A stretch of 64,000 nt of DNA, from positions 868,001-932,000 of the forward strand of contig NZ_CP078088.1 of NCBI RefSeq assembly GCF_022701175.1, written 5' to 3'. Shown here piece by piece: positions 52,558-62,875 of the stretch; within the stretch, counting starts at the first letter, position 1, and the number at the start of each line of letters is the position of its first letter. The stretch is from Allobaculum sp. Allo2 (GTDB lineage Bacteria; Bacillota_I; Bacilli_A; Erysipelotrichales; Erysipelotrichaceae). The notes under the pieces are model-generated. The model was not told the DNA's origin. It made no database searches and was given only the letters and a program-made list of their open reading frames with translations. Position numbers and translations under genes: made by a program.

Positions 52558-53798
52558 ATGAAACGCTCTACTATTGCTTCGCCAGATGGCGCCCTGGCCT
52601 TTTTCTTTGCGATTTTCGCCTTGCTGATCTGGTACGTCTCGGTATTTCCGTCGATTGACAACCTGACGCTCTTTTCCTTGAGCATGGTCTGGCTGCTGCT
52701 TTCGGCGGGTACGCTGATTGCTTCTTTAATTAACATGGTCCGCGGTTTTTCGCGCGGCAATACCAACCTTCTCGCAACCATTCTTCTCGGATTTATTCCC
52801 GGTGTGGATACGCTGGTTGCCTTAGGCATGCGCGTAATCGGCGCCCCGTATCATCCGGTCCTCTATGGGGTCATGTATATGATTGGTGCTATCTTAACGA
52901 TCAGCGCTGCCTGGCGGAGAAGAATGCAGCCTGGCTATATTTTTCTGCGGACACTGATTGTCGGCCTCGGTCTGCTCTGCCTGGGCATCGGTGATACGTT
53001 CGAACTCCATGGCGTTCTCGTCCTTGGCGGCTGGCTGATGTTTGTCTTTGCGATGCTCAGTTTTTACTATGGTCTGTCCAGACTGTACGAAGAGTTTGGC
53101 TTTCCGCTGCCGGAAGGCAAATCCTTCTTTAAGGAAAGCGAGAAGACAGCCGGTCTGCCGTCCTATCCGAAATCCAAAGCGGATAAGACGAGTAAAGAAC
53201 CGCTTCATCCGCGTCAGGAACGCCTGAGCAGCCCGGATATGATTGTCGCCTTTATTTGCGCGACGTTTGGCAGCCTGAGCTTTGCCATTCCGTTTTTCGG
53301 TCTGGGCGATGATTCGGTGATGTCTGCCGGTATTATTCGTATCGTTCTTGGCATTATCTTTTACTGCAGTGCCCTGATCAATATGTTTAAAGGTTCGCCT
53401 TACGGTTCGCTTAATCTGATTTTCGCGGTCTGCTTTGGTCTGTTTGCAGGATCTACGCTCTCGCTCCAGTCTTTGCATGACGTGATTTCCTTTCGATTCA
53501 GCCGACGTTTTTCGGGGTGGTTCAGCTGTTTGCGGGTCTGTATCTGGTCGCGATCATTCCGGCCACGCGAAAGGCACCGGCGTATCGTTCGCTGGCCATG
53601 TTCTGCTCGGGCATGGGCTTTGTAACAGGCGGAATCGACTTGCTGACAAAAATTCCGTACATGAACAAAGCCAGCGGCCTCTTCTTCCTCGTCTTCTGCC
53701 TGCTCAATATTTATGCAGGCATGTCGGCTCTGCTTCCCAGTCTTCGTCAGGGTCCGACCATCGATCAGCTGCTTAAAAAGAAAAAGCCTGAGTCGTGA
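52558..53798 (+). CDS. Multi-pass membrane protein with internal duplication
   Basis: About 413 residues with ten to twelve hydrophobic segments. Two halves share the pattern LINMVRGFSRGNTNLLATIL (residues about 58-77) and LINMFKGSPYGSLNLIFAV (about 278-296), so the protein is a fused duplication. A charged linker lies between (KSKADKTSKEPLHPRQERL). The repeats recall acetate/GPR1-FUN34-YaaH-type channels, but I am not sure. The frame changes near 53500. The start is at 52558 with GGAG upstream (GAGATCCAT). No partner gene suggests a substrate. Confidence 0.65.
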
Positions 53799-53832
53799 CT
53801 CGAAGCATCCAGATATCGGAGCATTCAGATAG

Positions 53833-53902
53833 TTGAACATACAAAAACAGTCCTCTTTGCGGGTACGCGATCAAACGCTTCCTGCAATCGAGGACTGTTT
53901 TT
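53833..53902. terminator. Bidirectional terminator
   Basis: AAAAACAGTCCTC ... GAGGACTGTTTTTTT with a 33-base internal loop. It separates the membrane protein gene from convergent tex. Confidence 0.8.
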
Positions 53903-53948
53903 TTGATGTTATTTTGGCTTATTTTCGTTTTGCCTGCCTTTGTTTCGT

Positions 53949-56108
53949 CTATCGACGTTTTGGCAGTCTGCGATTTTTGCGATCGGCGGAACGATTCGAA
54001 GCTTCCGGTGCCGTTTGACTGCGCATGGTCAGTGCAATCCGTTTGCGCTTGGGATCGACTTCAAGAATGCGGGTGCGTACGACCTGACCGACATGAACGA
54101 TCTCATTGGGATCTTTGACAAAGCGGTCTGCCAGCTGGGAAATATGGACCAGACCGTCTTCATGAACTCCAATGTCGACGAACGCGCCGAAGCTTGTGAC
54201 GTTGCGGACGGTGCCTTCCATTTCCATTCCCGGCTGCAAATCTTCCAGATGCAAAATGCCTTTCTTCAGAATCGGGCCATCGAGCGCGTCACGCGGGTCG
54301 AGTCCGGGGAGGCGAGTTCGCTTAAAATGTCGCTTACCGTATACGGATCGCTGCCCAGTTCCTGAGACAGACGCTGCGCATTCAGGGATTTGAGCGTTCT
54401 GGAAAACCCATCGCTGTGCATGTCGTTTAAAGACAGATTCGTTTTTCCAGAATCCGGGCGGCTAACGGATAGCTTTCGGGATGAATGCCGGTGTTATCAA
54501 GCGGGTTCGATCCGGAGTGAATGCGCAAAAAGCCGATGCTCTGCTCATAAATCGTATCGGAAAGCAGACTCGCCAGTTCCGTACGGTCTGTAAACGGACG
54601 GTTTCTCTGGCTTTCAGGATTTTGCTGATCTGCGGCTTTTTCAGACCGGCGATATGGCGAAGCAGGCTGACGGAAGCCGTGTTGACGTTGACACCGACGC
54701 GGTTAACGACTTTATCGGTTACAAAGTCGAGCGTTTCGCGCAGCTGCTTCTGGGACACATCGTGCTGGTATTCGCCAATGCCCAGAGACTGGGGATCGAT
54801 TTTCACGAGTTCGGAAAGCGGATCCTGTATGCGACGCCCGATGGAAATGGCGGAACGCTCTTCGACGGGCAGATCCGGGAATTCTTCCTTGGCCAGCGGG
54901 GAAGCGGAGTAAACCGAAGCGCCGGCTTCGTTTCCGATCACATAGGAAACTTCCGGGAATTCGGGAAGAATCGAAGAAATCAGTTCGATCGATTCCTGAC
55001 TGGCAGTACCGTTGCCGATGACGATCAGCGTGGGATGGAAGCGGCGCAGCAGTTCCTTCGTTTTTGCGACGGCTTCCTGATAAAAGCGGGCTTCCGGAGC
55101 CACTTTGGATCCGTGCTTGAACGGATAGACGACGCACGTATGGAGCAGGCTGCCTTCTTTGGAAAGAACGGCCAGCTTGCATCCGTTCAGGTAGCCTGGA
55201 TCCCATGAGAGAATGACCTGTCCTTTTAACGGTCTAGCCATGAGCAGGTGTTCGAGATTGGATGCAAAGCCCTGAATGGCTTTTTGTGTGCGTTTTCGCG
55301 CAGCTCACTGCGGATTTCGCGTTTGACGGAAGGCAGAATGAGACGGATGAGCGCGTCATGAATGACGGCCATCATCCAGTCGCTGACCGGCTTGCGGCCA
55401 AAAGGATCTGCCGGATCCGGCGTTCGATGTCTTCGTTGTCGCTGGTAATGGATACGGTGATGACTTTTTCCTTTTCCGCCCGGTCCATAGCGAGGACGCG
55501 ATGGTGCGGAATGGTTTTGATCGGATTGGTGAAGTCGTAGAACATTTCATAAATGCCCTGCGGATCTTCGGCATCTTTTTCAGCGTGCTCGTCAGGGATT
55601 CTTTTCAAGAAGCTCCTTGCGAACGGCCTGACGGACGGCAGGGGTGTTGGCAATGCGTTCGGCGAGAATGTAGCCGGCCTGTTCGAGGGTATCGTCATCA
55701 AGCGTATCCGGACGGGTTTTGAGTTCGAACAGAGAATCCGCAATCGGACCAAACCCGGCTTCGATCGCGGCGGATGCTTTGGTTTTGCGCTTTTCCTTGT
55801 AGGGACGATAAATTTCTTCCAGCTCCGCCTGAGTTGCAGCATCGAGAACGGCTTTTTCAAATCGTCGTTCAGAACGCTTTTTCCTGAAGCGCGGCCAGAA
55901 CGGTTTCCTTTCGCTCCTGCAGAGCGGTCTGGTATTTCCAGGTCTGTTCAATGTTTCGCAGCTGGTCCTCATCGAGAGAACCGGTCTGCTCCTTGCGATA
56001 GCGGGCGATAAAAGGAATGGTGGCTCCTTCTTCGAGCAGATCGTGTGCAGCCTGAACCTGACGCTCAGGCAGGCCGAGAAGTTCGGCGGTACGTTTTAAG
56101 ATATCCAT
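53949..56108 (-). CDS. tex: Tex-family RNA-binding transcription accessory protein
   Basis: About 715 residues, the usual length, read over many frames. The start at 56108 is MDILKRTAELLGLPERQVQA, then IPFIARYRKEQTGSLDEDQL. The YqgF-like RNase-fold region holds WDPGYLNGCKLAVLSKEG and VIGNGTASQESIEL. Helix-hairpin-helix follows (VGVNVNTASVSLLRHIAGL), and a C-terminal S1 domain (GMEMEGTVRNVTSFGAFVDI, DGLVHISQLADRFV). The tail is Arg-rich. Frame changes lie near 55870, 55600, 55375, 55250, 54600, 54440 and 54300. The cytosolic protein binds nucleic acid and affects transcription; the precise role in Bacillota is unsettled. Confidence 0.9.
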
Positions 56109-56364
56109 TTTTCAGGATATCATCCAGAAGAGAGAATGCAATCGGATCGATGACAGATGCAGGATCGAGGCCGAATCGAAGCTGAATTGAAGCCCAGTCA
56201 AAGGGCAGTTCACAAGAAACTCGAAGCGGATAAAAGCGTTCCAAAAGCGTCTGGATGCGCCGCATAGAGCCGACGAAAAAGCCAACGGATCTGGACGAAT
56301 ATATATATTGTAGAGAATGAGGATTTCCAATTACGAATTGGCGAAAAAGAAAGGAAGAAAGGCC

Positions 56365-57173
56365 ATGAAAGCTCATGCAGAAAAAGAACAAGGACACGAG
56401 CCAATGTGCGGTCATGTATACGAGCAAGTATACGAACAGGCACACGATCCCGTACAAGAGCTGGATGAAACGAGAGAAAGGCTGCCCATTCGTACGCAGA
56501 TCGAAGCGTACGCCAATCCCAGACGGGCCGCCTTTTCCGCTTCGCTGACGCCGACGATCGATTCGTCCCGCGTTCTTGGCGTTCGGGTCGGGGACCTGGA
56601 TGCGATTAAAAGAAAATGACCCCGGTGCAAAAGACAGCATTTCTTCAGGAAAAGCCGCATCTCTATTACGAAGAAGATCTTTTGCACGTTCGTCTTCTCA
56701 ATGAACTTCGAGATCCACAGGAAGCCAGAAGCGCCGCAGAAGATTTTCTGTGTGCCTGCACATCCTGGGCGATTACGGACGGACTGAGCTTTCGGTATTT
56801 AAGCGATGAAGATCTGCTGAGCATGGCCAGCGATTTTCTCCAAAACGAAAACGAATACGCTGTGCGCCTTGGTCTCCTCTGGATTTTAAAGCGGGCCCCA
56901 AAACGGCCGGATGCCAGACAATGGGTCGATCTGGCTTTGCAGGCGAAAGGGCAAAACGACACGAAACAGCTGATCGACATAAAGGGCTGGATGCTTTGTG
57001 AAGTGATGATTTACAAGCCGGATCTGGCCTGGTCCATTCTGGAGGATCCAGCGATTTCTCGGGATGTTCGTTTGCGGGCGATCGCCAAGTGCGTGGAAAG
57101 CCTGCGCATTTCCAATGACGACAAGGAGAAGCTTCGTGCCCTGCGAAAGAAACTGAAAGAAGCAAAGCGCTAA
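56365..57173 (+). CDS. DNA alkylation repair (AlkD-like HEAT) protein
   Basis: About 268 residues. An N-terminal part (YANPRRAAFSASLTPTIDSS, RVLGVRVGDLDAIKRK) continues after a one-base change in an A-run near 56617 as FLQEKPHLYYEEDLLHVRLL, WAITDGLSFRYL and RLGLLWILKR. This is the HEAT-like repeat layout of AlkD-type glycosylases. The family removes bulky alkylated bases; the Trp/Asp catalytic positions cannot be fixed here. The first 50 residues are unusually His/Glu/Gln-rich (EKEQGHEPMCGHVYEQVYEQ), which is not typical. The start at 56365 is chosen for its nearby GAAAGG. Confidence 0.75.
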
Positions 57174-57320
57174 ACGATTTCTGCCAAATTCACCCCATCC
57201 CAAAGGGCCTCGTTTACGGCCGGTAAAATGCAGGTAAAGAAAGAAAGCGGTTCGATCCTTCCTCAAAGGTCGATCGAAAGCCGGTTTCTTTTCGAAAAGA
57301 GAAGGATGAGGTGTACAACT

Positions 57321-57596
57321 ATGAAAAACAAATCTTCTTTGCTTACGGGTACCATCGAAAAATCCGGAAAGAAAATCGCTCTGCTCGAAGCCGGCATCGC
57401 TGCGCTGGCTGTAGTCTTCGGCTTTTCGATCCTGGTTCTGATCGCCCATGTGCAGTCGGCGATCGAAATCCTGCTCTTTCCAGACGGCTTGACGATGCCA
57501 GGTTTTCCGGCGGAATGGCTGTTTGCGGCAGCGGCAACGCTGGCGGCAGTCCTCTGTGCGGTTCCTGTTCTGACCCGCCGCTTTCGCCGCCGATAA
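57321..57596 (+). CDS. Small membrane protein, unknown function
   Basis: An intact 91-residue frame: MKNKSSLLTGTIEKSGKKIA, then a helix (AGIAALAVVFGFSILVLIAH), a short outer loop, a second helix (WLFAAAATLAAVLCAVPVL) and a basic end RRFRRR. Probably inserted with both ends inside. GAGGTG lies about nine bases upstream. I do not recognise a family. It stands alone between the AlkD-like gene and the thrS leader. Confidence 0.6.
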   Translation: MKNKSSLLTGTIEKSGKKIALLEAGIAALAVVFGFSILVLIAHVQSAIEILLFPDGLTMPGFPAEWLFAAAATLAAVLCAVPVLTRRFRRR

Positions 57597-57726
57597 GGTG
57601 CATTCAGACCGGCAAAGTAGAAGCCGCTTTCTATCTTTTGCCGGTTCGCACAAAAGCTCTGGGAAAGTCTGCATGGTGCGGGCATCGTTTTGACAGAAGT
57701 TCACAGAGCGCCTTATAATCAGGGCA

Positions 57727-58049
57727 ACGATGCTGAAAAGGACATGGTTTTCCGAGATTTGGATCCAGAAAGAAGAGCGGTCGATGCGAGCTCTTTGAAG
57801 AACCGGAAGATTACTCCTTGGAATCGCCCCTGAAAAGGTGTGCCGTTCGTCCGCGTTAAGGCGTCAAGAGCTGGCTGTTTCGTCAATGGTTCTTCCTGTT
57901 CCACCCGATCCGCTGGATATCGAATTCAAACGATCGGATTCTTGTTCGACATGAAGATCGAACGCATTTCATTGCTGGAAGAAAGAAGCAGTCTGAACTA
58001 AGGTGGTACCGCGCACGGCAGGCGTCCTTATGGATTCCTGCCGTTTTTT
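57727..58049 (+). promoter_or_regulatory. T-box riboswitch upstream of thrS
   Basis: The T-box sequence AAGGTGGTACCGCG (58000-58013) pairs with uncharged tRNA ends. It is followed by a terminator stem ACGGCAGG ... CCTGCCGT with T6. In stem I the apical hairpin AGAGC/GCTCT (near 57771-57793) is followed by a candidate specifier ACC at 57802-57804, a threonine codon, consistent with the gene it precedes. The leader would raise thrS expression when tRNA-Thr is uncharged. Confidence 0.9.
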
Positions 58050-58135
58050 ATGCCCAAAAGGCAAAGCGTCTGTCGGAGAGCGGAACAGATTCGACAGGCA
58101 TGAAATCACACTCGCAAGAAAGGACAGAAACTGTT

Positions 58136-59884
58136 ATGGAACTCATCAACATTCTTGAAGATGAACATCTTTCTACGCTGAACCATTCTGCAGCCCATCT
58201 GATGGCGCAGGCAGTGAAACGTCTGTATCCTCAGGCAAAGTTCTGGGTTGGACCGGTCATCAGCGATGGCTTCTACTACGATATGGATCTTGGCGATGTC
58301 AGTCTGACCGATGAAGACCTCGTCAAAATCGAAAAGGAAATGAAGAAGATCGCCAAGGACGGCAAGCGCATTGTTCGCCGCGAAGTGTCCAAGGAAGAAG
58401 CCCGTGAAATGTTCGCGGACGATCTGTACAAGGAAGATCTGATCGACGGACTCGAAGACGGAAACATCACCGTCTATTCGCAGGGTGAATTTACCGACCT
58501 CTGCCGCGGACCGCACGTGGATTCCGTGAAAGAACTGAAAAACGTAAAACTGCTCAAGCACTCCGGCGCCTACTGGAAAGGCGACAAGAACAACAAAATG
58601 CTTCAGCGTGTTTACGGTATTGCCTTTGATACCAAGGAACAGCTCGACGACTATCTGGCAGCGCTCGAAGAAGCGAAAAACGCGACCACAAGAAACTTGG
58701 CCGTGAAATGAACCTGTTTACGGTTTCGGAATATGCACCAGGTATGCCGATTTTCCTGCCGGATGGTATGATTCTGCGGAATCTGCTTGAAAACTACTGG
58801 TACGACATTCATGCCAAAACGGTTACAAGTTCATCAAGACACCAATCATGATGTCCCGTGAACTTTGGGAACGCTCCGGCCACTGGGATCACTACAAGAA
58901 CAACATGTACACATCCAAAGTGGACGACCGCGATTTTGCCATCAAGCCTATGAATTGCCCGGGTGCGCTGCTCGTCTATAACAACGACCTGCACTCCTAC
59001 AAGGATCTGCCGCTGCGAATCGGCGAACTGGGTCAGGTTCACCGCCACGAAGCGTCCGGCGCGCTGAACGGTCTGTTCCGCGTTCGTACGTTTACCCAGG
59101 ATGATGCGCATATTTTCGTAACTCCGGATCAGATCGAATCCGAAGTTAAGGGCGTTCTGGATCTGATCGACCAGATTTACGGCGTATTCGGTCTGCCGTA
59201 CACGATCGAACTGTCCACTCGTCCGGAAAAGGACTACATCGGAACCATCGAAATCTGGGATAAATCCGAAAAAGCCCTCGCGGATGCCTGCGTCAAAGCC
59301 GGCAAGGACTACACCGTAAACCCGGGCGACGGCGCCTTCTACGGACCGAAACTGGATATCCATATCAAGGATTCCCTCGGCCGTGACTGGCAGTGCGGAA
59401 CGATCCAGCTCGACATGAACCTGCCAGAACGTTTTGAATGCACTTACGTAGATGCGGACGGCTCGAGAAAAACACCGCTCATGCTGCACCGTGTAATTTA
59501 TGGATCCATCGAACGCTTTATCGGTATTCTGATTGAGCACTTCGGCGGTCACTTCCCGCTGTGGCTGGCCCCGAAACAGTTCGTTGTCATTCCGGTTCAT
59601 CAGGAAAACATGCGGCGTACGCCAGAGAAGTGGCAGATGCCCTCGAAAAACTCGGCATGCGTGTCAGCGTCGATGATCGCAATGAGAAACTCGGCTACCG
59701 CATTCGTGAAGCCCAGATGAAGAAAATTCCGTATCAGCTTGTTGTCGGCGACCGCGATATGGAAGCCGGAACGGTAACCATCCGTAAATCCGGAAGCAAG
59801 GACGCGGTAACTCTGACGCTCAATGAGGCTCTTGATCGCTTTAAGAAGGAGGTTGACGACAAATGTCTCTTTACCATCGATTAA
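58136..59884 (+). CDS. thrS: Threonyl-tRNA synthetase lacking the TGS domain
   Basis: Charges tRNA-Thr. About 583 residues, some 55-60 fewer than typical. It begins [20 protein letters not shown], so the N-terminal TGS (N1) domain is absent. The N2 editing domain is present ([18 protein letters not shown], with His-x3-His, and [10 protein letters not shown]). The class II core follows: [54 protein letters not shown]. Anticodon-binding end: [20 protein letters not shown]. Frame changes lie near 58690, 58820 and 59610. Only 85 bases separate the start from the T-box terminator, so no hidden TGS can fit. A solute-binding protein gene overlaps its end. Confidence 0.9.
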
Positions 59885-60825
59885 AACCCGCCCTGTGCGG
59901 ACTGCTCGCACTCGGCCTGGCTGCCTGCAGCTCACCAGCTCCTGCTGCATCCAGCAGCGAAGCATCTTCCACATCGTCCAAAGGATCGGAAACGGCTCTT
60001 GCTGAACCTTTGAAAGTACTCTGCCCGCAGGGTGCACCGGCTCTAGCTACACTTGGCCTCGAAGTCGATGACGCGGATGTGGAATATGTTGAAGGCCAGG
60101 ATCTGCTGGTCAGCGAACTGTCCAAGAAAGAGGGCGACTACGATATGATCGTCGCTCCAATCAACCTGGGTGTAAAAACCTGGAAAGAAGCTGAAGCCTA
60201 TCAGCTTGAAGGCGTTCTGACCTGGGGCAACCTGTATGTAGTCAGCGCCGATGAAACCTGGAATGCGCCGGATATGAAAATCGCTCTGTTTGGCGAAGGC
60301 GCTGTTCCTGGACTTGTCTTTGATGAAGTCTATCCGGATCTGCAGGCGACCAGCGAATACTATCCGTCGGTAGCCGAAGCGTCTACCGCTCTGGTTTCCG
60401 GAAAAGTGGATGCCGCTCTGCTTGCACAGCCTGCAGCCGCTGGTGCTGTAGCCAAAGCCAAGGAAAACGGTACCGAACTGAAAGTACAGGCCGATCTGCA
60501 GCAGCTCTGGCAGGAAAAACACGAAACCAGCCAGAAAGGCTATCCGCAGGCCGCTCTGTTCGTGAAGAAAGATCACGCCAAAGATTACCAGAATGCCATC
60601 GACAAAATGGCTGACTATCTGAAAACGGCAGACGAAGCCAAGATCGAAGAAGATGTCGATCTGCTCACACCGGATAAACTCGGTGTTCCAAATGCGAAAC
60701 TCGCAGCCAAGACCTGGGCACAGCAGAACATCCACTTTGAAAAAGCCGCTGATGTAGAAGAAGACATCACCAAATTCCTCGACGTCTTTGGCATGAAACT
60801 GCCGGAAGGTCTGCTTGTAAAGTAA
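59863..60825 (+). CDS. ABC transporter substrate-binding lipoprotein
   Basis: Intact, 320 residues. The signal peptide and lipobox [11 protein letters not shown] give a membrane-anchored lipoprotein, followed by a Ser/Ala-rich linker. The type-II periplasmic-binding fold follows: [72 protein letters not shown]. It resembles NMT1/TauA-like binders of small organic or amino-sulfonate-like ligands. The ligand is unknown. Its ribosome site (AAGGAGG) and first 22 bases lie inside thrS, which suggests cotranscription from the T-box. No permease or ATPase gene is in the window. Confidence 0.85.
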   Translation: MSLYHRLKPALCGLLALGLAACSSPAPAASSSEASSTSSKGSETALAEPLKVLCPQGAPALATLGLEVDDADVEYVEGQDLLVSELSKKEGDYDMIVAPINLGVKTWKEAEAYQLEGVLTWGNLYVVSADETWNAPDMKIALFGEGAVPGLVFDEVYPDLQATSEYYPSVAEASTALVSGKVDAALLAQPAAAGAVAKAKENGTELKVQADLQQLWQEKHETSQKGYPQAALFVKKDHAKDYQNAIDKMADYLKTADEAKIEEDVDLLTPDKLGVPNAKLAAKTWAQQNIHFEKAADVEEDITKFLDVFGMKLPEGLLVK

Positions 60826-60927
60826 GACACGATTGAGAAATAAAAATGCCAGTCCTTTCTTTGTTCAGGCATTGGACTTTTTCCTTCCTCAGGCTTTGCC
60901 TACACTGAGCTTGTGGAGGGCCATGTC

Positions 60928-61092
60928 ATGAACGAAGAACAGGCACATGTACAGTTTCTGAAAGATAAAGCCCAGTCTTTAGGCCTTACGTTTGAGCAGT
61001 ACATGTTATTTCTCATTTTCGAAAACATTGAACATTCGCCGTATTTCAATACGCCCGCACCCGTTTTGCAAAAGGAACTGTGGCAAAACTGA
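60928..61092 (+). CDS. Small 54-residue protein, unknown function
   Basis: ATG 60928 follows GGAGGG by seven bases. MNEEQAHVQFLKDKAQSLGL starts a helical, soluble-looking protein containing TFEQYMLFLIFENIEHSPYF and ending QKELWQN. It is followed 33 bases later by a strong terminator, which supports a real transcription unit. Not recognised. Confidence 0.6.
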   Translation: MNEEQAHVQFLKDKAQSLGLTFEQYMLFLIFENIEHSPYFNTPAPVLQKELWQN

Positions 61093-61596
61093 ACCGGCGA
61101 CGGATTCAAGATCCAGTAAAATGAGAAGAAGACAGCCGCAAAAGCTGTCTTCTTTTTTCGCGGCGCTGTTTTCAAAATCAAAAGCGTTCGTCTTCCGGTC
61201 CGAATTCTGGATTCTTCCGGATGTGCAGTACTCTAAATAGGAAGATGTCCGCCGTTTTGATAGACTCTTTTGAAATCCGCAAACGTAAAAGCGAAAACAG
61301 GACGACAGTCCCGCTTTACCAGAGAAAAAATCGAAGCCGATCGACAGCTGCTTTCCGAAAGAAAAAGGGCTTACAACGCTCAGTACACTGAAAGTAGAAG
61401 CTTGATTTTGCCGTAAAACGCCGTTAGTGTGTCGAAAATGACCGATGCCTATCCAAAAACGGCAATATACCCCGGAAAACGAGAAACATCGGCTTTTGCA
61501 GAGCCGCCAGCGAATCCTGAATACGAGCTCAAAATGCGTGGTTCAGATTAAGCCGACTGAATCTTTGGTAAACCGATATGGAAAGAAGGAATCTCA
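61093..61596. other. Spacer with terminator, otherwise empty
   Basis: After the hairpin at 61126-61158, about 430 bases show only short frames (for example one of 49 codons from about 61248) without a ribosome site. Nothing is recognised. Confidence 0.4.
61126..61158 (+). terminator. Rho-independent terminator
   Basis: AAGAAGACAGC, seven-base loop, GCTGTCTTCTT, TTTT. Perfect 11-bp stem. Confidence 0.88.
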
Positions 61597-62201
61597 ATGA
61601 AAACGGTCTGGATTGCGACCGGCAACGCGCATAAAGCCGAAGAATTTGGGCAGATGCTCGGAAAGGACGTGCAGATTCGCACCCTGAAAGATCTTGAGAA
61701 GGAACCGGAAATTGTAGAAGACGGAAAAACCTTTGAAGAAAACGCGCTCATTAAAGCCCGTGCTCTGCATAAGCTGGTCAAGGCTTCCGTCTTTTCGGAC
61801 GACTCCGGTCTGGAAGTGGATGCCCTGAACGGAGCCCCCGGCATTTATTCCGCCCGCTTCATGGGAGAAGACACCAGCTACGACATTAAGAATCAGGCGA
61901 TTCTGGATGAGATTGCCGATAAAAAGGCGACGAAAGATCCGCCCGCTTCGTCTGCGCCATCGCCTGGATCGAAGAGGACGGTACCGAACACGTCTACCGC
62001 GGCGTAATGGAAGGACGGATTCATGATCGCATCGAAGGCGAACACGGCTTTGGCTACGATCCGATTTTCTACTATCCGCCATTTGGCACGACGAGCGCCA
62101 ACGTTGCTCCGGAAAAGAAAAACGCGGCCAGTCATCGGCACAATGCTCTGGAGCAGATGATGAAAGACTGGAAGAAAAAGTCAGGTGCAAATAATGATTA
62201 A
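61597..62201 (+). CDS. rdgB: XTP/dITP pyrophosphatase (RdgB/HAM1 family)
   Basis: Removes non-canonical purine triphosphates (ITP, XTP, dITP) from the nucleotide pool. VWIATGNAHKAEEFGQML is the N-terminal nucleotide-binding motif, SVFSDDSGLEVDALNG holds the metal Asp pair, and GEHGFGYDPIFYYP is the C-terminal substrate motif. About 201 residues, normal size. One frame change near 61935, within the KDRSARFVCA region. The stop overlaps the trmL start (ATGATTAA). Confidence 0.9.
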
Positions 62202-62724
62202 CGTTGTACTTTATGAGCCCGAAATACCGGCAAATACTGGCAACATAATAAGAACCTGTATGGCCACGGGATCGGTTCTGCACCTGATCGAACCGCTTGG
62301 CTTCACGTTTGAAGACAAGTATCTGCGGCGGGCAGGTATGGATTATATAAAGGATGCGGACATCCGCATTTATAAAAACTGGGACGATTTTGCTTCGAAA
62401 AACCCCGAGGAGCGCTGCTTCTTTCTGACCCGTTACGGCAAGCAGCCGCCTTCTTCCTTTGACTTCTCCAACCCGGATGAAGATGTCTATTTTGTTTTAG
62501 GCAAGGAAAGCACGGGAGTGGATAAAGCCATTCTCAAGCGCAATATCGAGAGGTGCATGCGCCTGCCGATGGTGCCCAACGCGCGCAGTCTCAACCTGGG
62601 CAACTGCACGGCGATCATGGTGTATGAGGCGCTTCGCCAGCAAAATTATCCAAATCTCTCCTTTTCGGAGCAGCTCAAAGGCGAAGATTTTCTGGAAAAC
62701 TATCAGCCGCCTGTACAGGACTAG
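62194..62724 (+). CDS. trmL: tRNA (cytidine/uridine-34-2'-O)-methyltransferase
   Basis: Intact, 176 residues. A SPOUT-class trefoil-knot enzyme that methylates the wobble ribose of tRNA-Leu. INVVLYEPEIPANTGNIIRT at the start, VYFVLGKESTGVDK (motif 2) and RLPMVPNARSLNLGNCTAIM (motif 3, AdoMet knot) are all present. The start at 62194 overlaps the rdgB stop by eight bases, so translation is coupled. It is followed by a strong terminator. Confidence 0.92.
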   Translation: MINVVLYEPEIPANTGNIIRTCMATGSVLHLIEPLGFTFEDKYLRRAGMDYIKDADIRIYKNWDDFASKNPEERCFFLTRYGKQPPSSFDFSNPDEDVYFVLGKESTGVDKAILKRNIERCMRLPMVPNARSLNLGNCTAIMVYEALRQQNYPNLSFSEQLKGEDFLENYQPPVQD

Positions 62725-62811
62725 AACATCCTCTCCTGTTTGCTGGCAGAACTGCACGCCCGGCAGAAACCTTGTATGACCCTTTGCGACCCGCTCACAG
62801 AAAACACATAT

Positions 62812-62875
62812 GGCTGTCTGAACAATAGACATGAAGCGAAACCTTCCTGTCCTGGTTCAGACGGCTTTTTTGATG
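62812..62875 (+). terminator. Terminator of rdgB-trmL
   Basis: GCTGTCTGAAC ... GTTCAGACGGC (one mismatch), then T6. Confidence 0.8.
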
